Assembly (NCBI RefSeq): GCF_018343545.2
Contig: NZ_JAGYPE020000003.1
Location: forward strand, 74,910-138,909
Reading direction: 5' to 3'
DNA: 64,000 nucleotides
DNA from: Neobacillus citreus
GTDB lineage: Bacteria > Bacillota > Bacilli > Bacillales > Cytobacillaceae
Positions 46,078 through 55,380 of this stretch are shown one piece after another (positions within the stretch are counted from its first letter, which is position 1; every line of letters begins with the position of its first letter). The notes under the pieces were generated by a model that was given only the letters and a program-made list of their open reading frames with translations, was not told where the DNA came from and did no database searches. A program made the translations under genes and the position numbers.

Positions 46078-47256
46078 ATGGCACGTGTTTTGTTTATTAA
46101 TGGTGGTTCTGAAGGACATGTTAATCCGACTCTTGGAGTTGTGCGGGAGCTTGTTTCGCGTGGAGAAGAGGTAGTATACTTTACGATAGAGGCTTTTCGA
46201 GAACGTGTTGAGAAGACGGGAGCTACCGTAAGAACGTTTGATGGTGATAAATTTATAAAAGCTTTTATTTCAGGTGGAAGAAAGTATTTACTCGAAAGAA
46301 TCAACGGTCTTTTGCGAACGGCAGATATCATGATCCCTAGTGTTCTGGAGCAAATCGAAGGGGAACAGTTTGATTATATCATCCACGATTCCATGTTTGG
46401 CTGTGGACGTATACTTGCACAGATCCTGAAACTTCCGGCCGTTAATTCTTGTACTTCTTTTGCACAGACAAAAGCATCATTTGATCAAACGTTGGACCAT
46501 CTTTCAAAAAATATCCCAACGGAAATTCATGATGAGTATCAGAACCTCACAAAAAAATTGGAAGAAAAATATGATGTGGAGATCCATTCTCCTTACGAAG
46601 TTTTTTGTAACCCGGCACCACTTACCATCGTTTATACAACCAGGGAGTTTCAACCCTTTGGAGAAACATTTGACCAGTCGTACAAATTTGTGGGTCCATC
46701 CATTTCTTTACGACCAATGCAAGAAAACTTCGACCTACCTACAATTCAGGGAAAAAACCTAATTTACATTTCACTCGGTACTGTCTTTAACCAAGCAATA
46801 GATTTTTATAAGCTTTGTTTTAAGGCATTTGGAAACACTGACCATACTGTTATCATGTCTATTGGGGAAAAAACGCATTTATCCGATTTAGGGGAGATTC
46901 CTAGGAACTTCATTGTCAAAAATTACGTTCCACAAACAGAAGTATTGAAATACACGAGGGTTTTCATCACTCATGGCGGAATGAACAGTGTTCATGAGGG
47001 TCTCTATAACGGGGTTCCGCTCATTGTCATCCCGCAAAGCGCGGATCAGCCAATCATCGCAGGGCAAGTTGCAAAACTCGGGGCCGGTATTACACTACAA
47101 ATGCAAAACCTGACTGCAAATCAACTCAGTGAAGCTGTGGATCAAGTATTAAAACAACCATCTTACCAAAAAGCTGCTGCAAGCATCGGAGAATCTTTTC
47201 AAAAATCGGGTGGATACCACCAAGCTGTGGATGAGATTTTCAAATTTAAAAATTGA
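46078..47256 (+). CDS. Macrolide-type (YjiC-like) glycosyltransferase
   Basis: About 392 aa, a GT1 glycosyltransferase. The N-terminal acceptor domain starts MARVLFINGGSEGHVNPTLG; the C-terminal UDP-sugar domain has FITHGGMNSVHEGLYNGVPL and PQSADQPIIAGQV, the bacterial form of the plant PSPG box. B. subtilis YjiC, YdhE and YojK glucosylate flavonoids, macrolides and other hydrophobic compounds. AAAGGAG precedes ATG 46078. The acceptor is unknown. Confidence 0.88.
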   Translation: MARVLFINGGSEGHVNPTLGVVRELVSRGEEVVYFTIEAFRERVEKTGATVRTFDGDKFIKAFISGGRKYLLERINGLLRTADIMIPSVLEQIEGEQFDYIIHDSMFGCGRILAQILKLPAVNSCTSFAQTKASFDQTLDHLSKNIPTEIHDEYQNLTKKLEEKYDVEIHSPYEVFCNPAPLTIVYTTREFQPFGETFDQSYKFVGPSISLRPMQENFDLPTIQGKNLIYISLGTVFNQAIDFYKLCFKAFGNTDHTVIMSIGEKTHLSDLGEIPRNFIVKNYVPQTEVLKYTRVFITHGGMNSVHEGLYNGVPLIVIPQSADQPIIAGQVAKLGAGITLQMQNLTANQLSEAVDQVLKQPSYQKAAASIGESFQKSGGYHQAVDEIFKFKN

Positions 47257-47324
47257 TGCATGGGGACGGTTCTTATGCCTCATTTTCTAGGGAAAGTGAT
47301 GCACGAGAACCGTCCCCGTGCGTC
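47255..47324. repeat. Dispersed palindrome copy overlapping a stop codon
   Basis: GATGCATGGGGACGGTTCTT begins inside the glycosyltransferase TGA; the right arm is AGAACCGTCCCCGTGCGTC. Confidence 0.85.
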
Positions 47325-47345
47325 ACTTAGTGAGGTGATTATAGG

Positions 47346-49649
47346 ATGGGAACTAAAGATCAAGTTTCTGTAAGTGGCCATAAAGATTATCAAGCAGAAC
47401 TGGAGCGCTTAGAGTTTACGAAGGAATATATACGGACTGTTTTGGAAATTTCGCATGGGAATAGAGAATTTTTCGTTGAAAATATGAGGCAATCCTTTGC
47501 TGAACTGAATTCTAAGGATAGCAGTACGAGTTACACGGATCTCCTCGCCAATGCAAGTTTTCTTGAATTAGCCGAAAGTGAATTGAAAAGACTGGAGAGT
47601 GTGATTGGCAAACCATATTTTTCACGGATTGATTTCACTAGCGACAGTACGAAAAAAGAGGAAATTTTGTACATCGGCAAGGTGTCACTGTTTGACCGGG
47701 TCACACAGCAACCTATAATTGTGGATTGGCGGTCGCCGATTGCCAATGTCTACTATGATGGTCGGCTCGGAGAGGTGTCCTATGAAGCATATGGTGAGAC
47801 CCAAACAGGGTATCTATCCTTAAAGAGGCAATATGACATTGTTGAGGGATTATTAAAAGAAATCAGTGACATCGATTTAACCACACACGATGAACTTTTG
47901 CAGAAATCTTTGTCAGGTAAAGCGGACAATCGCTTAACAGAAATTGTCGCGACCATCCAAAATGAGCAAAATGAAGTGATTCGGGCATCATTGAAGCACC
48001 CCATCATTGTTCAAGGAGCGGCCGGAAGCGGGAAAACAACGATCGCACTCCATAGAATATCCTACTTTCTCTATTCCTTTGGATTTCAATTTCCTCCAGA
48101 AAAATTAATGATACTCGCGCCAAACCGACTGTTTATTGATTATATTTCTGCAGTCTTACCAGAACTCGGTGTCAACAAAATCAATCAAACCACCTATATC
48201 GATTTTATGAGAAGCTGTCTAGGCCAGAAAATAAAACTTTTTTCACCTAACTCCAAGCTGATGAAGCTCCTTGAAAATAACGGATCCAATAAATCGATGC
48301 AATGGGTATCTAGTTATAAAGGCTCACTTGAATTTAAAGAATTAATCAACCGATATATCAAGGAATTGGAAAGCAATCTTGCCCCAGAAGAGGATTTTGT
48401 GATTGAAATTTCCGTTCTCATGAAGGGGAAAAAGCTTAAAAGACTATTTTTAAAAGAATATACGTACTTACCAATCTACAAAAGGCTTGGAAAAATAAAA
48501 AACCTTTTAGAAGATGATCTAAAAAGGAAAAAATCAATTATGTTATCAAAACTGAACAAGAAATACGAAGAAGCACTTGAAAAAGTCCTTTATAACTGGA
48601 GGCAGGATCCAGAAAAAAGAAAGCAAAAAGTGGTCACTCTGATGGAGAGGAAAGATCAACGGAAAAAGAGGATCGATCAGGAGGCAAAGGTCGCTGTAAA
48701 AAAATATATGGATGCATTTGACATGAAAGATATTTTTACCTTGTATAAGGAATTAATGACATCTCCAGATTTGCTTCAAAAGCATTCCACCACTCTGACT
48801 GATCAAGAATGTAAGGTTCTAAGTAAATATTGTCAGCGTATCTTTGAACGGGGTGCATACGAGCTTGAGGATTTAGCCCCGCTATTTTATATGCAGGCAA
48901 AGCTAGAAGGCATTGATGAAAAACATAAAATGCGCAGTATTTTCATTGATGAAGCACAGGATTACAGCTATTTTCAATTTGCTGCATTAAAAGAAGGCTT
49001 TGAAACAGACTTGTTCACCATCGTGGGGGATTTGGCACAAGGCATCCATTCCTATCGCGGCTTGAATAGCTGGACACCTGTACTGAAGGAGATTTTCCCA
49101 AATGCGAATTATCAAGCCTTGCAAAAAAGCTACCGAACAACCGTCGAAATCATGAACTTGGCAAATGATATCCTGATATTGATTGATCAGGAATTGCCGA
49201 AGGTCGAACCGGTCATTCGTCATGGCCAAAAACCGAGCTATAAAAAAATTGATCCTGTGAATCTGGAACAGGTTAGGATGCTGCTGGAACACGATATATC
49301 CTCACTCAAAGAGGAAGAGCTGCACTCCATTGCGATTATTGGACGTACCGATAAAGAATGCCAGAGAATACAACAACTCTTGGAAAATAGCCAACTTCCA
49401 ATTCAGTTATTAGAAGAAAAACAAGAAATGAAGAAGGGGCATATCGTGATTTTGCCTTCTTATTTATCAAAAGGCTTGGAGTTCGATGCCGTTTTACTTG
49501 TTTGCTTGGAAGAACCATACTCACAAGCAGACCTGGACATCAAATTGTTGTACGTATCGATGACAAGACCGATGCACCGATTATATTTATACGGGAAAGA
49601 TCCGTCAGACTTTTTATTAAATCGGGCGGAATCTATTCATTTTGAATGA
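47346..49649 (+). CDS. helD: HelD-family DNA/RNA polymerase-associated helicase
   Basis: This 767-aa UvrD-like ATPase has an N-terminal coiled coil (about 12-90), Walker A GAAGSGKTT (224-232), a long charged insertion (about 340-480) and Walker B FIDEAQDYS. In B. subtilis HelD frees stalled RNA polymerase after termination using ATP. The paralogue set in Bacillus includes similar helD-like genes, so the symbol is tentative. GTGAGGTGA precedes ATG. Palindrome copies flank the gene on both sides, the second overlapping its stop codon. Confidence 0.85.
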   Translation: MGTKDQVSVSGHKDYQAELERLEFTKEYIRTVLEISHGNREFFVENMRQSFAELNSKDSSTSYTDLLANASFLELAESELKRLESVIGKPYFSRIDFTSDSTKKEEILYIGKVSLFDRVTQQPIIVDWRSPIANVYYDGRLGEVSYEAYGETQTGYLSLKRQYDIVEGLLKEISDIDLTTHDELLQKSLSGKADNRLTEIVATIQNEQNEVIRASLKHPIIVQGAAGSGKTTIALHRISYFLYSFGFQFPPEKLMILAPNRLFIDYISAVLPELGVNKINQTTYIDFMRSCLGQKIKLFSPNSKLMKLLENNGSNKSMQWVSSYKGSLEFKELINRYIKELESNLAPEEDFVIEISVLMKGKKLKRLFLKEYTYLPIYKRLGKIKNLLEDDLKRKKSIMLSKLNKKYEEALEKVLYNWRQDPEKRKQKVVTLMERKDQRKKRIDQEAKVAVKKYMDAFDMKDIFTLYKELMTSPDLLQKHSTTLTDQECKVLSKYCQRIFERGAYELEDLAPLFYMQAKLEGIDEKHKMRSIFIDEAQDYSYFQFAALKEGFETDLFTIVGDLAQGIHSYRGLNSWTPVLKEIFPNANYQALQKSYRTTVEIMNLANDILILIDQELPKVEPVIRHGQKPSYKKIDPVNLEQVRMLLEHDISSLKEEELHSIAIIGRTDKECQRIQQLLENSQLPIQLLEEKQEMKKGHIVILPSYLSKGLEFDAVLLVCLEEPYSQADLDIKLLYVSMTRPMHRLYLYGKDPSDFLLNRAESIHFE

Positions 49650-49718
49650 AGCATGGGGACGGTTCTTTTGCCTCATTTTCTAGCGAAAATGAGGCAAAAG
49701 AACCGTCCCCGTGCATTT
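49648..49718. repeat. Dispersed palindrome copy overlapping a stop codon
   Basis: GAAGCATGGGGACGGTTCTT begins within the helD TGA; the arms include CCTCATTTTC / GAAAATGAGG, so this copy has the longest uninterrupted pairing. Confidence 0.88.
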
Positions 49719-49901
49719 CCATGCATCAAGGGTTCTACTTTTGGAAAACAAATTTAAGTGTAATTATTTAAAAAATCTATTGCCACATGTGGCTTTTTGT
49801 TTTTTCATATTTTCAAAAATGATGATACGAACATAGCGGACATTTTTAATTAAATTTGCCCTAATCCTCTTTAGAAAGACAGAAAAATGTAAGAGCACAT
49901 G

Positions 49902-49940
49902 CCGGAACATTGCCCATTTAGCAATATCCGGTATTTTTTT
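49902..49940 (+). terminator. Terminator-like hairpin
   Basis: CCGGAACATTGC (49902-49913) pairs with GCAATATCCGG (49921-49931), with seven T following. No gene ends immediately upstream except helD. Confidence 0.6.
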
Positions 49941-49950
49941 GTAATTTATA

Positions 49951-49967
49951 CTTTACTTTATGTAAAG
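49951..49967. promoter_or_regulatory. Operator-like inverted repeat before the XRE pair
   Basis: CTTTAC and GTAAAG are separated by 5 nt, about 65 nt upstream of the first gene of the membrane protein-XRE pair; a possible XRE operator. Confidence 0.4.
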
Positions 49968-50032
49968 TTTATATTACATTATGTATAACATATTTTACTA
50001 AATATAGAAAAAAATAAAATAAGGGGGAAACC

Positions 50033-50479
50033 ATGACCTATCAAGAAAAGAAAAGCATCGTATCGTTAATCAGCGCCATACTCATTTTCGGAACTTATTG
50101 CTTGTACATGTACCCACGTCACCCTGAAGGTGGGCTTGAGTCGCTGGAAACCTTTCGCTATTGGGGTTCATTCGTCCTCATCCTGACTTTGCTTTCAATT
50201 GTCGCCCACATTATTATCAGCATTCTTTTCAATATCCTATTTAGAATGACAACTGGAGAAAAAGAACCAACATTCGCAGATGAACTGGATAAGTTAATTG
50301 ACTTGAAAGCGAACCGAAATTCTTTTTTTGTCTTTATACTCGGCTTTTTACTTGCAATGGGATCGCTGGTTATCTTTCAGCCGTCACAGTTCATGTTCAT
50401 GATCCTGATCATTTCGGGGTTCATTTCCGATGTGACTGGATCCGTTACGAAACTTTATCACTATCGGAAAGGAGTCTAA
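50033..50479 (+). CDS. Small integral membrane protein paired with an XRE regulator
   Basis: This 148-aa protein has four predicted membrane helices (about 10-28, 44-68, 97-114 and 117-138) and is of the DUF2178-like type encoded beside small XRE regulators in Bacillus. Between helices 2 and 3 lies a charged cytoplasmic segment (RMTTGEKEPTFADELDKLID). AAGGGGG precedes ATG. The XRE gene starts 2 nt after its stop, so the two are co-translated; the membrane protein may transduce a signal to the regulator. Confidence 0.7.
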   Translation: MTYQEKKSIVSLISAILIFGTYCLYMYPRHPEGGLESLETFRYWGSFVLILTLLSIVAHIIISILFNILFRMTTGEKEPTFADELDKLIDLKANRNSFFVFILGFLLAMGSLVIFQPSQFMFMILIISGFISDVTGSVTKLYHYRKGV

Positions 50480-50481
50480 TA

Positions 50482-50706
50482 ATGGGTAAACATCTTGTCG
50501 GCAATCATATTAGACGATTACGATTTGACCATAATGAAATGACCCAGCAGCAACTGGCTGACAAGGTAGGCGTTACAAGACAAACCATCGTGGCACTCGA
50601 AAAGGGAAACTACTCCCCATCACTAGAACTTGCTTTTCGCATTGCTCGCGCCTTTAACTTACCGCTGGAAGAGGTATTCTTCTATGGGGAAAACACAAAT
50701 AAGTAA
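50482..50706 (+). CDS. XRE-family transcriptional regulator (74 aa)
   Basis: The protein is almost entirely one HTH_3 domain: MTQQQLADKVGVTRQTIVAL (about residues 20-39) and YSPSLELAFRIARAFNLPLEEVF. Small regulators of this YgzD/YozG type sit next to a membrane protein gene and autoregulate. AGGAG lies in the end of the preceding gene. It likely binds the CTTTAC...GTAAAG repeat at 49951. Confidence 0.85.
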   Translation: MGKHLVGNHIRRLRFDHNEMTQQQLADKVGVTRQTIVALEKGNYSPSLELAFRIARAFNLPLEEVFFYGENTNK

Positions 50707-50766
50707 GAAATTTGATGGTTTTTTGCTTTACCGTTTTTGAATTTATTAAGAGAAGGGGATAAGTAA

Positions 50767-51474
50767 ATGAATTCAAATAAAAAAGCTGCGAAAATTGTGG
50801 GAGTATTGTTTATTCTTGCGGCAGTTACGGCGGTAATTGGTCTAAACTTATATAATCCTATCTTAACGGGTCCTGATTACCTGATTAAAGGTTCGGAACA
50901 CGCAAGCCAGGTGATAACGGGAGCGCTTATGGAGTTAATTCTTGTCGTTTCAGCGGTTGGTACGGCAACGACTATGTTTCCTTTTTTAAGAAGGTACAAT
51001 GAAACGATTGCTCTTTGGCATGTTTGTTTCAGATTTCTTGAAGCGATTATCATTACGGTTGGTGTAATAAGCGTCCTGTCCCTATTAACCTTAAGCCGAG
51101 AATTTGCAGCGGCGGGTGCTCCGGATATTGCCTCTTTTCATGCTTCAGGTACTGTACTAAAAGCAATACATGACTGGACATTTATGCTTGGTCCCAATTT
51201 CATGCTGGGCATAAATACGATGATGTACAGTTATATATTTTATAAATCAAAGCTCGTACCAAGATTCATACCCATCTTGGGTATGACAGGGGCAACGCTT
51301 GTTTTTATAGCAGCGTTGTTAGAAATGTTCGGAGTCATCCAACAAGTTTCGGTTTGGGGTGTTTTATTGTCGCTGCCAGTAGCTGCTAATGAAATGATTT
51401 TAGCCGTATGGCTCATCGTTAAAGGATTCAATGAATCTGCGCTTGCTGCCTTGACTACAAAAAAAAGCATTTGA
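50767..51474 (+). CDS. DUF4386 family membrane protein
   Basis: This 235-aa protein has six or so hydrophobic helices, starting NKKAAKIVGVLFILAAVTAVIG, and belongs to the DUF4386 group of Bacillus membrane proteins. The segments FRFLEAIIITVGVISVLSLL and FIPILGMTGATLVF are the usual markers. The function is unknown. GAAGGGGAT precedes ATG. It lies 61 nt after the XRE gene and 60 nt before an alcohol dehydrogenase-like gene. Confidence 0.75.
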   Translation: MNSNKKAAKIVGVLFILAAVTAVIGLNLYNPILTGPDYLIKGSEHASQVITGALMELILVVSAVGTATTMFPFLRRYNETIALWHVCFRFLEAIIITVGVISVLSLLTLSREFAAAGAPDIASFHASGTVLKAIHDWTFMLGPNFMLGINTMMYSYIFYKSKLVPRFIPILGMTGATLVFIAALLEMFGVIQQVSVWGVLLSLPVAANEMILAVWLIVKGFNESALAALTTKKSI

Positions 51475-51534
51475 AGCTCCTCTAAAGATAACGAGTTCCT
51501 CAAAATAAAGGCTTAGGGATATGGAGGGAAATTA

Positions 51535-52503
51535 ATGAAAGCCATCGTTTATAACAAATATGGTTCACCTGATGTTCTTAATCAGACAGAAGTAGATAAA
51601 CCTATTCCTGAGGACCATCAGGTACTGGTAAAGATTCATGCAGCATCCTTAAATTATGGTAATCTAGTACTTCTGAAAGGAGAGCCCTTCTTAGCCCGTT
51701 TTGCCTTCGGTCTTCTAAAACCAAAATACTCCATACCCGGAGGTGACATTGCAGGTCGGGTTGAAGCAGTTGGTAAAGATGTTAAACAGTTTCAGCCAGG
51801 CCAAGAGGTATTTGGAGATCTTTCCAGAGCTGGCTGGGGTGGTTTTGCTGAATATGTATCTGTTCCTGAGAATGCATTGGCATTAAAACCAGAAAATATA
51901 ACATTTGAGGAAGCTGCTGCGGTACCGATGGCGGCAGTTACAGCCTTACAAGGTCTTAGGGATAAAGGCAAAATTCAGATGGGACAGAAGGTTTTGATAA
52001 ATGGTGCCTCTGGTGGTGTTGGGACTTTCGCGGTACAGCTTGCCAAATCTTTTGGTGCAGAAGTAACAGGTGTTTGCAGTACGAGAAATTTAGAAATCCT
52101 TCGTTCCATTGGGGCTGATCATGTCATTGATTATACAAAAGAGGATTTTACCGAAAAAGGACAGATGTATGACTTGATTCTCGGTGTTAACGGACACCAT
52201 CCGATTACAGCTTATAAGCGGTCTTTAAATGCTAATGGAACTTTTGTTCACGTCGGAGGTTCGGGTGCACAGCTGTTTCAAACAATGACCTTAGGGCCTT
52301 GGTTCTCGCTTACTGGAAGGAAAAAAATGACTAGCTTATTACAAAGGCAAAACCAAAATGATTTAATTTATATAAAAGAACTCCTTGAAGCCGGAAAAAT
52401 AAAACCAGTTATTGATAAAACTTTTAAGATGAGTGAAGTCGAAGAAGCTTTCAGGTATTTTGAACAGGGGCATGCTCAAGGAAAAGTTGTCATCACAGTA
52501 TGA
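51535..52503 (+). CDS. NAD(P)-dependent zinc-free alcohol dehydrogenase / quinone oxidoreductase
   Basis: This 322-aa medium-chain dehydrogenase has the GroES-like N-terminal domain (YGSPDVLNQTEVDKPIPEDHQVLVKIHAASLN) and the Rossmann motif INGASGGVGTFAVQLAKSFGAEVTGVCS (about 158-185). It lacks the catalytic zinc ligands, as in quinone-oxidoreductase members. GGAGGG precedes ATG. The substrate is likely an activated enone or aldehyde. A hairpin follows. Confidence 0.85.
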   Translation: MKAIVYNKYGSPDVLNQTEVDKPIPEDHQVLVKIHAASLNYGNLVLLKGEPFLARFAFGLLKPKYSIPGGDIAGRVEAVGKDVKQFQPGQEVFGDLSRAGWGGFAEYVSVPENALALKPENITFEEAAAVPMAAVTALQGLRDKGKIQMGQKVLINGASGGVGTFAVQLAKSFGAEVTGVCSTRNLEILRSIGADHVIDYTKEDFTEKGQMYDLILGVNGHHPITAYKRSLNANGTFVHVGGSGAQLFQTMTLGPWFSLTGRKKMTSLLQRQNQNDLIYIKELLEAGKIKPVIDKTFKMSEVEEAFRYFEQGHAQGKVVITV

Positions 52504-52540
52504 AAACTTATAAGGAATAATAACTGATAGAATGAAGACT

Positions 52541-52565
52541 GGCGATACTTTAAGGTAGTATCGCC
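52541..52565 (+). terminator. Hairpin after the dehydrogenase gene
   Basis: GGCGATACT pairs with AGTATCGCC, followed by TCTTCT; probably a terminator with a poor T tract. Confidence 0.55.
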
Positions 52566-52843
52566 TCTTCTAATGAGAATTTTTCTTATTATTTGTGAAC
52601 TATCCAAGTGAATATGTAACCGTAAACATTAGTGAAGTTTCTAATTATTTTAGCTGACTTAATCCCAAAAGAAAAATTCAATGAACTTTACCCGGGAAGA
52701 AAAATATTAAAGCGAGTAAAGGCATTCGTTATATGTTAAAAGGGAAAGAGAACATAAGAAAAAATAATTGAGCGAGATTCCGTTCAAAGAAGAGTAATCC
52801 ACCCTAGAAGACTACTCTATTTTTCTATTATTTTCCCTAAAAA

Positions 52844-52923
52844 GAAACACGGGGACGGTTCTTCTGCCTCATTTTCTAGCAAAAATGAAGCACGAGAACC
52901 GTCCCCGTGTCTCCCCGTGTCTC
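52844..52923. repeat. Dispersed palindrome copy with duplicated end
   Basis: GAAACACGGGGACGGTTCTT with AGAACCGTCCCCGTGTCTC; the end CCCCGTGTCTC is repeated once in tandem, showing slippage or a secondary change. Confidence 0.8.
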
Positions 52924-53075
52924 AAAACTGATAGAAATCTTCTGGCAGTTTTTTTATGTTCGAGATTTAATTCTATTTTGGAAAAATTGTTAATCCAGAA
53001 AACCCCAATTAAGTTATAATTAGGCTATAAGACATATATTTTGAATGTATGCAAAGATGGAGGGTTCAAACACGA

Positions 53076-54110
53076 ATGAAACTTTTAAAAAAAAGTGATT
53101 ATACGATCTCGGAAAAGGGAATTAGCCAAATTGAAACTATTCCCATTGGCGGTATAAATCAAAGCATTCTTATTCAGACGGAAAAACCAGGAAGTCCCGT
53201 ATTGCTCTTTATACATGGAGGTCCCAGTATGCCTGTTCCTGGTGTATCAAATCGAGGCACTGATTACACATTGGTCATGAACACCAAAGAATTAATTAAA
53301 CATTTCACCGTGGTTTTTTGGGACCAACGCGGTACAGGAAAATCTTTTTCCAAAGATATACCAAAAGAAACCATGCAATTGAAACAATTTATCAATGATG
53401 CCAGAGATGTCACAGATTATTTAAGATCTCGGTTTAAGCAAGACAAACTGCATCTAGCAGCTCATTCCTGGGGAAGTGTGATCGGACTAAGCCTTGCGTC
53501 CAAATATCCGGAAAAATACTATTCTTATACGGGTTTTTCCCAGATTACAAGCTGGGTTGAAAATGATAAGTTAAGCTATAAGTGGCTGATTGAGATGGCC
53601 ACTGAGACAAACAACAAACAGGCGCTAGCGGAGCTTGCGGCGGTAGGAGAACCGCCTTATACGAAGGACTTTAAACAGTGGGCTGTTATCAGGAAATGGC
53701 AGTTAAAATATCGTACTATGTTTTATGATGCGGGTGACAAAAAGTCTGCTACCTTTTTTTCGGGGTTAAAAATCATGCTGCGCTCGCCGGATTATTCTCT
53801 TATGGATATTTATAACTCCCTTGTGAGAGGTTTTAAGCTTTCCTATACTGATGAAATGATTCACGATATCAATACATTTGATTTTTTCAGTGAGGTGCCA
53901 GCCTTAAATGTACCTGTTATGTTTATCCACGGTAGCAAAGAAAAACATGTTTTACCTGAACTAATCACTCGTTATTTTGAAGTACTTGATGCCCCAAAAG
54001 GAAAATCATTATATTGGTCTGAGAAATCTTCACATGCTTTTCACCTTGATGATGCAAGAGAAAATGAGCAAAGACTTATTCGCCATTTATTAGAGGCGCA
54101 ACATTCTTAA
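53076..54110 (+). CDS. Alpha/beta hydrolase (prolyl-aminopeptidase-like)
   Basis: About 344 aa. The oxyanion motif is FIHGGPSMP (46-54), the nucleophile S131 lies in AAHSWGSVIG, and the catalytic His is in SSHAFHLDD; WDQRGTGKS is typical of the S33/prolyl-iminopeptidase-like set. There is no signal peptide, so it is cytoplasmic. I place the start at ATG 53076, 10 nt after GATGGAGG; 53049 is less likely. It is followed by a DinB-like gene after 42 nt. Confidence 0.82.
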   Translation: MKLLKKSDYTISEKGISQIETIPIGGINQSILIQTEKPGSPVLLFIHGGPSMPVPGVSNRGTDYTLVMNTKELIKHFTVVFWDQRGTGKSFSKDIPKETMQLKQFINDARDVTDYLRSRFKQDKLHLAAHSWGSVIGLSLASKYPEKYYSYTGFSQITSWVENDKLSYKWLIEMATETNNKQALAELAAVGEPPYTKDFKQWAVIRKWQLKYRTMFYDAGDKKSATFFSGLKIMLRSPDYSLMDIYNSLVRGFKLSYTDEMIHDINTFDFFSEVPALNVPVMFIHGSKEKHVLPELITRYFEVLDAPKGKSLYWSEKSSHAFHLDDARENEQRLIRHLLEAQHS

Positions 54111-54152
54111 CTTATCAACCAAGAAAATTAGAGTTAAGAAGAAGGAGGAAAA

Positions 54153-54617
54153 ATGAGAAAAGATCAAATTATTAAAGAAAAAATAAGTTTAATAGAATGG
54201 GTTGATTCTTTAAAGGAAATTTCAAATGATCTTTGGTTTATGCCTTTTAAAGAAGGGGCATGGGGGATTGCAGATGTCATTTCCCATTTTATTTCATGGG
54301 ACAAATTTTTAATAACCAATCGAGTAGCCTGTATTTATCTTAATGAGGAATTTCCAGCGTTAACTATAGATGTAGAAGCTGTAAATAAAAATGCATCACA
54401 ATATGCTAGATCAGGTATTTCCAAAGAGGAACTTATTACGGAATTTATCACTGTTCGTAAGGAACTTGTATCCTTTTTACAAAAGGTCCCCGAAGAAACA
54501 TTCACCGAACCTTACCCAGGTAGAGAACACATGACAATAGGAGAATACTTTGCAGGAATGATCGAGCATGACTTAAAACATAAGGAACAAATAGAGGAAC
54601 ATATTAAAAAGGAATGA
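54153..54617 (+). CDS. DinB/ClbS-like four-helix protein
   Basis: This 154-aa protein of the DinB superfamily (ClbS/DfsB-type, formerly DUF1706) has the four-helix features WGIADVISHFISWDKFLI, ELITEFITVRKELVSFLQ and YFAGMIEHDLKHKEQIEEH. Conserved His residues (about 46, 134 and 138) form the usual metal site. AGGAGG precedes ATG. Some relatives are thiol transferases or protect DNA from genotoxins; function here is unknown. Its TGA is the first base triplet of a palindrome copy. Confidence 0.75.
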   Translation: MRKDQIIKEKISLIEWVDSLKEISNDLWFMPFKEGAWGIADVISHFISWDKFLITNRVACIYLNEEFPALTIDVEAVNKNASQYARSGISKEELITEFITVRKELVSFLQKVPEETFTEPYPGREHMTIGEYFAGMIEHDLKHKEQIEEHIKKE

Positions 54618-54685
54618 AACACGGGGACGGTTCTTTTGCCTCATTTTCTAGCGAAAGTGATGCATGAGAACCGTCCCCATGCATC
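54616..54685. repeat. Dispersed palindrome copy spanning two convergent stop codons
   Basis: Starts within the TGA of the DinB-like gene (54615-54617) and ends within the TGA (minus strand, 54684-54686) of the membrane protein gene. Arms: GAAACACGGGGACGGTTCTT and AGAACCGTCCCCATGCATC. Confidence 0.9.
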
Positions 54686-55310
54686 ACTTTCCTAATTCTT
54701 TTCGCAACAACTTATTATGTAGTTTGGAAAGAAGTAGTAAGGATATGATGGTACCAGCTAAGGTTAATACCATATCCCATTGTGCATCCCATATATCACC
54801 TTGGTTGCCTAGAAAGTTTTTAGCTGTTTTTCCTCCCTGGAGTATAATAAAACTTATCCATTCAATGATTTCATACATAGCAGAAATGGCTAGAGTAATA
54901 CTTGTCACAATCCAAAATAACCATTTCCCTTTTTTCAATGGGGTTTTCCTTAATAATAATTCTCTAATTACGATGCCCGACATGCCTTTTAAAAAATGTC
55001 CAAATCGATCGTAGTGATTTCTTTTGAAATCAAAAGTATCTTTTATCCAATTAAATAGAGGAACCTTTGAATAGGTGTAATGGCCGCCGACAAACATCAA
55101 TATCGCCATAATAGAGATAATGACGTAAGAGAGGGTAGTAAGACGAAACTTTTTGAACGTTAATATTGCGATTATTAATATGATGATGGCAGGAGTGGCT
55201 TCCAATGTCCATGACATGAAGCTTGCAGGTTTGATAAGTGACCAAATTAAAACGGTGATTACAACCAGTAATAACAGAACATGAATCGTCTTGACACTTT
55301 TTCCTTTCAT
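54684..55310 (-). CDS. DUF2238 family integral membrane protein
   Basis: About 208 aa with six hydrophobic helices; the loop VGGHYTYSKVPLFNWIKDTF, then NHYDRFGHFLKG, is the DUF2238 (YjdF-like) signature, with conserved His and Asp that may bind a ligand. ATG 55310 is chosen because AGGAG lies 11 nt upstream; the GTG at 55322 abuts that site. The last codon overlaps a palindrome copy. Confidence 0.8.
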   Translation of the reverse strand: MKGKSVKTIHVLLLLVVITVLIWSLIKPASFMSWTLEATPAIIILIIAILTFKKFRLTTLSYVIISIMAILMFVGGHYTYSKVPLFNWIKDTFDFKRNHYDRFGHFLKGMSGIVIRELLLRKTPLKKGKWLFWIVTSITLAISAMYEIIEWISFIILQGGKTAKNFLGNQGDIWDAQWDMVLTLAGTIISLLLLSKLHNKLLRKELGK

Positions 55311-55346
55311 TTCTAATTCCACTCCTATATGGTTTCCTCGCAGCCG

Positions 55347-55380
55347 TAAAAAGGCTGTTGAACCTATTTTTTCAACAGCC
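55347..55380 (-). terminator. Terminator of the 92-aa gene
   Basis: On the minus strand GGCTGTTGAA (55380-55371) pairs with TTCAACAGCC (55362-55353), followed by TTTTTAC. Confidence 0.85.

Larger units (their letters stand above)
49719..50032. other. Intergenic stretch with a terminator and an inverted repeat
   Basis: Apart from the features at 49902 and 49951 it is AT-rich; a GCCACATGTGGC palindrome followed by TTTTTG lies near 49782. Confidence 0.4.
52504..53075. other. 570-bp gap with a hairpin and a palindrome copy
   Basis: After the hairpin at 52541 there is a possible coding remnant (LIPKEKFNELYPGRKILKRV, about 52640-52735) that I cannot assign, a weak hairpin near 52792, and the palindrome copy at 52844. 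Confidence 0.4.
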
